Positions 56,658 to 64,000 of a stretch of 64,000 nt of DNA are shown piece after piece. Within the stretch, counting starts at the first letter, position 1, and each line of letters begins with the position of its first letter. The stretch is taken from assembly GCA_949987705.1 (NCBI GenBank), contig OX465282.1, positions 84,432,070 to 84,496,069 of the forward strand. The letters run 5' to 3'. Both the position numbers and the translations under genes were made by a program. The notes beneath the pieces were generated by a model, which was given only the letters and a program-made list of their open reading frames with translations, did no database searches and was not told the DNA's origin. Source of the DNA: Thereva unica (lineage: Eukaryota; Arthropoda; Insecta; Diptera; Therevidae).

Positions 56658-56954
56658 CTGCTTTCCGACCCTTTAACTAAAGATCTAGGCTCATTTGGTA
56701 CCCTCAGGCGGGGCATGGGCCTGAATTTCAAAACGCTATGGACATAGTAGCATCTGTTACCAGAGGGTATGGTAGCTATAACCACTACCTTCGTCCGAGA
56801 AATATGATTTATTTAATTTTAAGAGGAGAAAAAATAAAAACTTAATTAATTTCACGAATTATAAAACATTTCAGTAATATAAATACTTGATGGCCAAATT
56901 GTCCCAACGGCTAAAACCATTAAAGACCTAGGAGTAATATTTGATGATAAATTA

Positions 56955-57073
56955 GGGCGCTTTCAGTAATGCAGGATGCGTGCGCAATTGACTTATTCAG
57001 TCATTGAAAGCTTCACACTTTCAATTGCTGAATAAGTCATTTGCGCACGCATCCTGTATTACTGAAAGCACCC
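56955..57073. mobile_element. 119-bp hairpin MITE, short form of the 54180 element
   Basis: GGGCGCTTTCAGTAATGCAG is inverted at the right end. The core GGATGCGTGCGCAATTGACT to TGCGCACGCATCC equals the centre of the 946-bp hairpin. Flanking bases are TTA and AAA, so a duplication is not proven here. It splits a LINE coding remnant. Confidence 0.85.
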
Positions 57074-57358
57074 AAAATATTGAGGGCTCTGAGCATGTTA
57101 CCACTATAAGTGGTATTGCTCAACAATATAAGCTCAGTAGCCTACTAAGTCGCAGACAGGTGGCTGACTTGTATTCCTCTACAAAGTCATCACCGGAAAG
57201 ATCGATTGGCCAGAAATTCTAGCTGATTTTGGACTTATCTGTTTAAGGGCTGTGCAAAGAACTAGGAGATTGCTGTCAGTGGTAAGCTCTAGTAGAAATG
57301 ACGTCTACCATGGACCCAAAAACCGAATAGCCAGACTTATGAACCAATGCTACGCGGA

Positions 57359-58115
57359 CAGGGGCGGCGCTTTCATAGGTTCGAATGGTGCACTTGCACC
57401 GGGCGCAATTAGTGGGGCGCAATTTCAGAAATTAAGAATTAAGAAAAACTTAAAAGTTTTAAAACCCAAATTTATAATGTTTCTCTGGTTCAAGAAATTG
57501 CACAATTTCTGTCCATGTACGTTCTCGTCCAAGAAAAAAAGAAAATTTTTAGTCCCCCTCGTGCAGGAAGTTTCTAGAGATTTTTAAGCTTCGAGATTTT
57601 CATAAAACTTTACTCAAGAAATGTTACTCGCGATTTTACTCAAAAAGTAAAGATCGATATAAAATTCTGGACGCTATTGCTGCACCTTTAAATTCTGTTC
57701 CTTGTGGTGAGATTTCCTCTTTAATTGCTGTTTTTTGTTTGGTTTTTACTGTCGTAACAAATTAATAAGGCCAGGGTCAACCAATAAAAATTGGCTGTAA
57801 TCCCTTTTGAAATTCAATTGAGGCTTGTTGCTGCTTTTAATCTTCTGCCATCCTTTTCCTTTTCTTTTCCTAGCAAAAGAGAAACAAAAAACAATAACAA
57901 AAAGTTGATTCAAAAAATCTCCCCTCCCCCATCTTCCTCTCTTACTCTCGGCAACCGATTTTTTCAGCAAATTTTTGTTGGTTGGATGTTGACCCTTGCG
58001 AAACTACCTATGTAATTTTTTGATCCTTCCTTAATCCTTCATAGCGTTCAAAAAGTGAACAGCTTAGGGCGCACTATGGCATAGTGCACCAGGCGCAACC
58101 CAAGCGCCGGCCTTG
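57359..58115. mobile_element. hAT-type DNA transposon (non-autonomous), TACGCGGA duplication
   Basis: Left end CAGGGGCGGCGCTTTCA; right end inverted CAAGGCCGGCGCTTGGG. The 8-bp direct repeat TACGCGGA is perfect at 57351-57358 and 58116-58123. Removing the element and one repeat restores the LINE frame (CYAD to VDFFGG). 757 bp, with no transposase. Confidence 0.9.
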
Positions 58116-58370
58116 TACGCGGATGTTGACTTCTTTGGAGGATCCCTGTCATCGTTTTCTGGGAGTGTTAAAAAGTTGCTTTGTAATGGTCAAGAATTTT
58201 TCATATGTTCAATATTGCACAATTTTTTAATCAAATCTTATTTAATTAATTCGGTCGTTTTTTTAGTATATGTAACTTATTTTTAATCTACGTACTATGT
58301 ATAATGCCGATTGGCGTAGATAAATAAATAAACCAATAAATATTTATTGACAAAATAAGTATTAAAAAGA

Positions 58371-58610
58371 TTGTTGGAAAATGAAGAATTAACAAGGACA
58401 ATATATCAAACGACAGTTCCGAAACTTGTGCTGCGTTTCGTTGGTTCATTTGTTGCACTTAAATTTGCTGAATTTGTTTATTTTACTTTCTGCGAATGTT
58501 ATCTGAAGTTGGATGTTATGACTACATACGTCGATGTCGCTATGTACCCTGGAACATCGCCGGGTATTTTATTGATGCCAGTTGATGGGAAAATCATTGT
58601 TCCCATGTAA
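58371..58610 (+). CDS. Unrecognised 79-codon open frame
   Basis: MLENEELTRTIYQTTVPKLV..., ending PGILLMPVDGKIIVPM. Composition is protein-like with a hydrophobic middle, but no family is recognised. It may be an exon or a decayed element part; no splice or promoter evidence. Confidence 0.25.
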   Translation: MLENEELTRTIYQTTVPKLVLRFVGSFVALKFAEFVYFTFCECYLKLDVMTTYVDVAMYPGTSPGILLMPVDGKIIVPM

Positions 58611-59088
58611 CGAGATACCTTCCCTGGCTCAAAAAAGACGGCCAAGTCAGCTAACATTTATCGGAAAAAACGAATTCAGGTCGTCTGTTTGTCCGGGCTA
58701 ATCTCGGAAACGGCTAATCCGATAGGGATGGAATTTTCACTGGAAGATTCAGTATTTTTGCGGACATGTTTTACTATATTTGTATACCCTTTATTTTATA
58801 AAAGTTGGCGTCGAATTTTGCTTTTGGTATGTTAAAAAACTAGTTATTATTATTATTATTTATTGGACAGAGTACACAAGATTACAATCAAGAACAGTAG
58901 AGTAGTAGTACTACTGCGAAGCTGGAAGAGAGCTTAGAAATATAGAAGCCTGCTTTTTGAACATTGTGGCTGTGCTGATTTTTCGGATGGATATAGGAAG
59001 TTGTGGTACCTATTAACTGAAATATTACATTATAATGGATCGATCTCAAATAAATAAAGTAAAAAATTAACATCAACATCAACACATA
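58611..59088. other. Intergenic
   Basis: No gene. A (TTA)n microsatellite lies at about 58843-58862. Confidence 0.4.
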
Positions 59089-59300
59089 CCGAGTTTATAG
59101 CTGAAAAATTAAATCGACTTAACTCAAAATTACGTCAAAATTTCGAATTAGCGTATAAACGGGTAGAAATACATTCTTATAACTATGGCTTAAGCCGAAA
59201 AATTTTGGTTTAAGCCATAATTTGATTTACCTCGTTTATAGGGTAAACAATTTTGGATGATCCATAATTCGAATTATTTTTGAAGTAGCTATAAACTAGG
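59089..59300. mobile_element. Palindromic MITE with TA target duplication, copy 2
   Basis: Same family as 27165-27377, opposite orientation: ends CCGAGTTTATAGC and GCTATAAACTAGG with TA on both sides. Confidence 0.85.
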
Positions 59301-59326
59301 TAACATTTTAGGTATGGCGAGGTTTT

Positions 59327-59580
59327 AAATATAACATCAAAAGAACATTAGCGACAAATAGGAATTCAATTGCCAAGACTGGTTGTGGATTGTATAAAAC
59401 TTTTCATATAACGCCACTAGAAGAAAGTATTATATCACCAGTATGTTTGGAAGTTTCCCACATGCGAGATCATATGGACCTGGCTCTGGCAGCGGTAAGA
59501 AGAACACATTTCTTGAACTGCAAGAGTAGAAATAATTTCACACAAAACTTCTTGCAGTTCTGGACGAGGGAAATGCAATA
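59327..59580 (+). pseudogene. Unrecognised coding-like stretch
   Basis: Plus frame TLATNRNSIAKTGCGLYKTF then EESIISPVCLEVSHMRDHMD to a stop at 59581. Probably a transposon ORF fragment, but no diagnostic block is visible. Confidence 0.25.
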
Positions 59581-59909
59581 GAAGAAGATAAACTAATTAA
59601 TAGTCAAAAAATAAAAAATAAAACTGCTGCAAGAAAAATTAAGTTAGCAAAACCACAATATACAAAAATAAATTCCAAGTTAAGATTTTCAAATGTTATT
59701 ATGAGTTTGTTTAATATTTCCAACACCGGCCCAATGTACTAAACAAAGGTCGTTCTTGCTTAGCTTTAACCTCAAACGAGCTATCCGTATCAATTAATTA
59801 CATAATTGGAGTTTTAATATTATGTGTAACTCTTCCTGGTTGTAGACAATGTCAAAAGTAACAATATTATTACCTATAACAATTCCATTGGATTTTGCAT
59901 ATACATATA

Positions 59910-60018
59910 GGGCCTTTTCAATAATGCAGGTTGCGTGCGCAATTGACTTATTCAGCAATTGAGAGTGTGTAGCTGAAAAAGTCAATTGCGCGCGCAACCT
60001 GCATTATTGAAAAGGCCC
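59910..60018. mobile_element. 109-bp hairpin MITE with GGGCCTTTTCAATAATGC ends
   Basis: GGGCCTTTTCAATAATGCAG is inverted at the right end, pairing through AATTGACTTATTCAGC. ATA flanks both ends (59907-59909 and 60019-60021). Confidence 0.9.
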
Positions 60019-60346
60019 ATAGTTTTTGGGGGCAGTTATTTTGTGAAAACGATTTACGACAAGTCGACTTACTCCTTAAACTACGTATCTTGGTCTATAT
60101 AGCCTCAAGGCTGGACCAGTAAGAAACCCCGAGTGGTTTCGATTGCTAGTGGCTCCGATTGCTAGTAAAGCATTAATAATAACAACAACAACAACAAGTC
60201 GACTTACGTGAACCTAAATTCAAAGTCCACACTTTGAATGATAATAATTCGTTTTTTTTTGCTTTTAGTTCCCTATGTATAGTTCGTTTTTTCGCAATAA
60301 CCCTCGAAATGGGTATCAAATAAAAGGGAAGGATCAGTACAATATA

Positions 60347-60929
60347 GGCCCCTGTGCTGAAAGTCAGTCGGAAGTCATTTTCTGCCATATGAAGTCAAGC
60401 TAATAAAGCGGTGTGCTGATAGTCCATTTTTGTCGTATCTGTGTTGTTTAAAATCAGCTGGAATCTATGAGAGCCTATTGGGTGAGCCGACAGTCATTTT
60501 TATTGTAGTTTAATTTTAACTTTTAGTTGGCGTATTGTGCTTTAGTGAGTAGCTGTACTAAAAATCATAATTTGACTGAAATGTCACTTCTTTCACGAAT
60601 TGTCATGCCACACGACCAGTAAACCAACTAAAAAACGAGACGACACTGATATCTAATCTACATGCCACTGGCCCCTGTGCTGAATGTCGAGTCGTGATTT
60701 ATGACAAGTTTTTTGAGTTGAAAAAAGTTACGTTTTAATCGAATTACGATTTTCAGCATATGTAGTAGCCTAGAGTGGAAGTGCTAAGTGCGAGTTTAGT
60801 CCCCTATGCTGAAAGTCGCAATTCGTCTGAAACGCCACTTTCTTCAATTCAAAAAACTTGTCACAAATCACGACTCGACATTCAGCACAGGGGCCACCGT
60901 CACACGACTCGACTTCCAGCACAGGGGCC
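60347..60929. mobile_element. MITE with GGCCCCTGTGCTG ends and ATA duplication
   Basis: GGCCCCTGTGCTGAAAGTC at the left is inverted at the right end (GACTTCCAGCACAGGGGCC). ATA flanks both ends (60344-60346 and 60930-60932). A second, tighter hairpin of the same ends is nested inside at 60670-60895. Confidence 0.85.
60670..60895. repeat. Nested hairpin GGCCCCTGTGCTGAATGTCG
   Basis: Arms of about 60 bp: GGCCCCTGTGCTGAATGTCG through GACAAGTTTTTTGA pair with the right side. Either a second insertion of the same family or an internal duplication. Confidence 0.8.
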
Positions 60930-60948
60930 ATAATAAGCTGTAATGTCA

Positions 60949-61120
60949 TTCCAAATTCAAAATGGCAGCCGACACAAAATGGCGGATTACCTTTTTATTT
61001 ACAATGCGCACGGTATGTAAAAGCATACAAAAAGTAGAATACTATTAGCTGTGTGGCGTCATTCCAAATTCCAAACGGCAGCCAACACAAAATAGCGATT
61101 TACCTTTTTCCTTATAACGC
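60949..61120. repeat. Direct repeat, two diverged copies
   Basis: GTCATTCCAAATTCAAAATG...TTTACCTTTTT occurs at 60943 and, slightly changed, at 61057 in the same orientation. Confidence 0.65.
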
Positions 61121-61148
61121 TCTCAGTATGGATACCAAATAAATTCTC

Positions 61149-61773
61149 TTAGAAGTTGAATCAACGGTTATTGATGACGACTTTGTTAGGATTTGAATTT
61201 ACGATTTAACCACTATATTGTACGTACATGACGGGATCTATTAGACTCTAGATCTAAGTAAGGAAAGAATATTTCACCACTGTCTAGAAAATGTGCTTAA
61301 GTTCTAGAAGTTAGATAAAGGGGGAGTTTGTCTAGGGCCTCGGTAGTCTAGGGGTAAGGCGCCTGACTACTATCCCCAGAGGTCCCGGGTTCGATTCCCG
61401 GCGGTGCCACGGTCCTAGCCTTTCCCAATTTCCCGCCTACATAACTTTCCTTCTTTCTTCTTCCCTCTTTGCATTCCTGATTCCTTCTGTCATAGCCTTC
61501 CTTAGCCCTTCCCCGCTCCCCCAGAAGCGCATGTCATCGGTTGGTTGAAGAGATTCAACTCGTTTCAGGAGGCATAACACTCCAGCGAGTTGTTTCTCGA
61601 TTCCCCGATGCCAGAGTCGCGATAGTAATGGTTGGGAGTGGACTGAAAATATCGCGGGAAGGTTGTGGCGGTTCCTTCCTCCCCGACTAGAGCTGCTGTT
61701 CGACATTGCACTCTATACGAAGAAAATAGATTGTCAACAGTATAAAGGGCTTTTCCTGAGACTCTAGTCTTTC

Positions 61774-61812
<39 letters not shown>

Positions 61813-62030
61813 GAAACGGCATTTGGAAGTCAGTTTGATTTTTGAAATGACCTAAAGCGAAAAGTGGTGATTAATAGTGAATTAAAAAGCGATAAATAGA
61901 ATTTAATAGCGTGAGATATTAAGTTGAAAGTGATTATAGTGAACTTTAAGAATTGTGTTTTGTTTTTAATAAGTTTTTGTGTGAATATTTAAAAAGTATA
62001 TTCCTTAATAAATCCTACGAATCCGAAACA
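61149..62030 (+). mobile_element. LTR, second copy, interrupted by a SINE
   Basis: It shares with 14129-14616 the start AGAAGTTGAATCAACGG, the words GGGATCTATTAGA and GGAAGTCAGTTTGATTT, GCGAAAAGTGGTGATTA and the end TTCCTTAATAAATCCTACGA. The SINE sits just before the initiator, where the other copy has its TATA box. Confidence 0.65.
61335..61805 (+). mobile_element. tRNA-derived SINE with a LINE-like tail
   Basis: The head has a pol III A box, TAGTCTAGGGGTAAGGC (61344 on), and a B box, GGTTCGATTCC (61388 on), in a tRNA-like frame ending CCCGGCGGTGCC. The acceptor stem cannot pair, so it is not a tRNA gene. The tail, GACATTGCACTCTA...AGTATAAAGGGCTTTTCCTGAG then CACATAAAA, resembles the 3' ends of the family 2 LINEs, and a run of 28 A follows at 61778-61805. 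Confidence 0.8.
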
Positions 62031-62125
62031 ATACGCTTTTATTTTAAAATGAACTAAAAAGTCAAAAATAATTATGCAATACGAATGCAAACTTTTTATT
62101 GCTTCAGCAATATATGGAAAGGCAC
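62031..62125. repeat. Degraded copy of the 29894 repeat
   Basis: Shared words: ATACGCTTTTATTTTAAAAT, GAACTAAAAAGTCAAAA and TTATTGCTTCAGCAATATAT. Confidence 0.6.
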
Positions 62126-62176
62126 ATGTAAAACTCTGACAAAAAAACTTCAAAACGCCCTAGCGGTTAAAGCGTT

Positions 62177-63497
62177 AGGGATCGTCCATTAATAACATGA
62201 TGCGGTTAGGGGGAGGGGGTCGAGCCGAATGTCACCCAATATCACATGGAGAGAGGGAGGTGTCTCGGCAAATATCGCGTAATTTTTTTCCTCAAGAAAC
62301 AGTTTAAAATTGCTAGAAAACTGGATGAAATTACATAAGTAAACATGTTTCTCCACTAAATACCTGCTTTCACTTACAGGTCGGCGGCAAGCCAGGTTGG
62401 CAGCCCCAGCGCAATGAAGTGCACACAAAACTTAGTCTGACTGAGGGATGAGGACTTCAGCTATCCGCCTGGCAGGCCGTGGCATGCAGGTGACGTCATG
62501 ATTCCCTACAGACACACTGGCGAAGACGGCAGTTTAGCATAGCAGGGTGTTAATTCAACTTAGTCTGACTGAGGGATGAGGACTTCAGCTATCCGCCTGG
62601 CAGGCCGTGGCATGCAGGTGACGTCATGATTCCCTACAGACACACTGGCGAAGACGGCAGTTTAGCATAGCAGGGTGTTAATTCAAGTGCAAAAATGTTC
62701 ATGGCCTCAACAAAAACTTGAAACGCACAAACAGATTCGTGACTGGAAAACCTTTAAAATACACGGTCCACAATTCTTGCTGAGAAATTAAATGTATGAG
62801 GAATTCTCTCGCAGGCAGCCGCCGTCACTGTCTCAGCGCCAATATGTCTGCGGGCTCGAGACTGACGCTGTGAACAAGCGCGAACGCGAGGGTGGATGGT
62901 TTTCGCGCCTAGCTTTTAGTTCCAACTGAACACGGCGTGCATTCTTGCCTTAAATTTACGGCTTGAGACTAGCAGTTCAGATTAGGCATACACATAAAGA
63001 TTTTTGTCAGTTTTGTTGGACTACAGACCCCATCCAGTTGGCGGCCGGGGAGATGGTACTTGGCCTCAAGGCGAAAACTTTCAGGCCACGGCATGAGCCA
63101 AATGACACTGACCAGCGTACGAGCCAAATAACACTGACCAGCGAAAAGGCCACTAGAAAATAGAACTACAGGAAGGGCCCTCACCGAGTTTTAGCGTAAA
63201 TGAAATTCTTGTTGAGTATGATTGCCCACGTTTTGGTAGTTGTGTGTCCACTACAAGCGGAAGAGCGAGTGGACTAGAGGAGGGACAAGGAGTTCGAATT
63301 ATTAGTTATCGTTAATGAATTCTTGTGTTTACACCCATAAATACGAATTTTTGGTGTTAAATACTAGAATTTTTTTTAAATTTGAAAAATCTCACGTGAG
63401 ATTGAGGGGTGGGGGAGGGGGTCGAGCCACACTCACGGCATCTCACCAGAGGGAGAGGGTTCGCAAAATCGCCTGACGTAATTTATGGACGACCGTT
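62177..63497. repeat. Dispersed repeat, copy B (large MITE-like), with inverted ends
   Basis: The left end AGGGATCGTCCATTAATAAC and the right end ACGTAATTTATGGACGACC are inverted relative to each other, but the GGGGGAGGGGGTCGAGCC block is on the same strand at both sides. Inside it matches 45050-45545. A 128-bp tandem duplication lies within. No coding capacity. Confidence 0.7.
62431..62686. repeat. 128-bp tandem duplication, two near-identical units
   Basis: CTTAGTCTGACTGAGGGATG starts at 62431 and again at 62559; both units end GTGTTAATTCAA and appear identical, so the event is recent. Confidence 0.92.
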
Positions 63498-63840
63498 TAA
63501 CACGTGCATTTTTTATCGCATAAGTTTGTCATGTAGCCAATCAATCAATCCGATTCCTACGATTAAAAATCGCATAAGAACAAACTCATACGAGAACGAT
63601 GACATTTGGTCTTAAAAATGTGTGATTTAAAATTAAAACAAAAAGATGTAATCAAATTGATTAATTTGTATGGGATGTACACACTAATTTTACAAAGCGG
63701 CCGACTGTTGATACTTACGTTTTGGTCAGACAAAAAAAAATTCGATGGACGCGGAGGCGTAACGGTTTAGCCGATAGAGCCTGTTGAATTTTTTTTTTGG
63801 TAGAGTTCTACATATGTATCTACATATATTTTGATGTTAA
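63498..63840. other. Intergenic
   Basis: No gene or clear repeat identified. Confidence 0.35.
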
Positions 63841-63879
63841 ACTTGACTTGACTGGGTACCAAGGTTCGCCACTCTTCCT

Positions 63880-63967
63880 CATGTTCTTCATAGCCTATTC
63901 CATCCTTTGAGCTAAGCTCACTACCGCACATTTAACCATGACGGACGGTACAAAGAGGGACATAAAA
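63880..63967 (+). pseudogene. LINE family 2 tail fragment
   Basis: CACATTTAACCATGACGGAC and GGTACAAAGAGGGA resemble the family 2 3' UTR (ACATTGCACCATGAC..., TACAAAGGG). Only the tail is present. Confidence 0.5.
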
Positions 63968-64000
63968 AACATTGTTTTTTGCTCAAAACCATTTTACAAA

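Larger units (their letters stand above)
56880..58334 (+). pseudogene. Jockey/CR1-type LINE 3' fragment, split by a MITE and a hAT element
   Basis: Plus-frame pieces in order: YLDGQIVPTAKTIKDLGVIF then DDKL (56890-56954); after a MITE, SRRQVADLYSSTKSSPERSI with a shift at 57140-57230; RTRRLLSVVSSSRNDVYHGP then KNRIARLMNQCYAD to 57358; then after a hAT insertion VDFFGGSLSSFSGSVKKLLC. The tail reads GATAAATAAATAAACC near 58318. The pieces join across both insertions. Confidence 0.75.

Noticed and set aside
56318..56785. 155-codon minus-strand open frame
   Set aside because: It spans the whole MITE at 56407-56657 and its flanks; the frame is a by-product of hairpin sequence.
57252..57587. 111-codon open frame
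   Set aside because: It starts in a LINE remnant and ends inside the hAT insertion; a chimera, not a gene.
61335..61408. Possible functional tRNA gene
   Set aside because: A and B boxes are good, but the acceptor stem does not pair and the sequence runs into a 470-bp body with a poly(A) tail; it is a SINE head.
61437..61706. 89-codon minus-strand frame
   Set aside because: Inside the SINE body; no family and opposite to SINE transcription.

Overview
This is a 64-kb piece of an insect nuclear genome, most likely a dipteran and perhaps nematoceran. The evidence is spliced genes with short 55-80 nt introns, GT-AG junctions, TATA plus TCAGTT initiator promoters, three genes of the insect-restricted midgut microvillar protein family (DUF1397, insect allergen-related repeat, mosquito G12-like), and an arthropod set of transposons. 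The order is inferred; the species cannot be told from the sequence. There is no bacterial, phage or CRISPR content.

Genuine host genes take up little space. Three G12-like genes lie at 13.2 kb (+), 20.2-20.9 kb (-) and 32.1-32.8 kb (-). Each has a tiny non-coding first exon, a 59-61 nt intron, and an acceptor that abuts the ATG exactly. The two minus-strand copies also share a TATA box, an initiator and GATA sites. A complete phosphoglucomutase gene (Pgm1, 8 coding exons, 560 codons) spans 40.57-51.75 kb on the minus strand; I joined all its exons in frame. Divergent from it is the translocon-associated protein beta gene (SsRbeta, 53.27-53.92 kb, +). A frame-broken Alg12 mannosyltransferase copy lies at 24.1-25.2 kb (-).

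Everything else is transposon-derived. 0-4.5 kb: a long palindromic element, a BEL/Pao gag remnant (-) with a tiny LINE tail inside it, and a hAT element with a perfect 8-bp target duplication. 4.9-8.9 kb: a nearly complete Jockey/CR1-type LINE. 9.4-12.4 kb: a large fold-back element with nested MITEs. 14.1-20 kb: an LTR with primer-binding site, RTE-type LINE pieces, an 85-bp tandem repeat, a hAT-like fragment and a gypsy-like gag-protease relic. 21-30 kb: MITEs, a tRNA-Lys-like sequence and AT-rich DNA. 30.2-31.8 kb: a second LINE family. 33.9-35.0 kb: a decayed hAT transposase. 37.6-40.4 kb: MITEs and a third LINE remnant. Pgm1 intron 6 and the 7.2-kb intron 1: LINE copies of the second family, an RTE LINE, a Helentron-like piece, and a palindrome that carries an inverted, near-identical LINE fragment. 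54-64 kb: giant hairpins, a second hAT (8-bp duplication), LINE remnants, and an LTR split by a tRNA-derived SINE whose tail matches the second LINE family.

The most interesting signals are a set of hairpin MITEs with GGGCC-like ends and 3-bp target duplications, the SINE/LINE tail sharing, the inverted LINE pair inside one Pgm1 intron, and the conserved promoter and leader architecture of the G12 genes.
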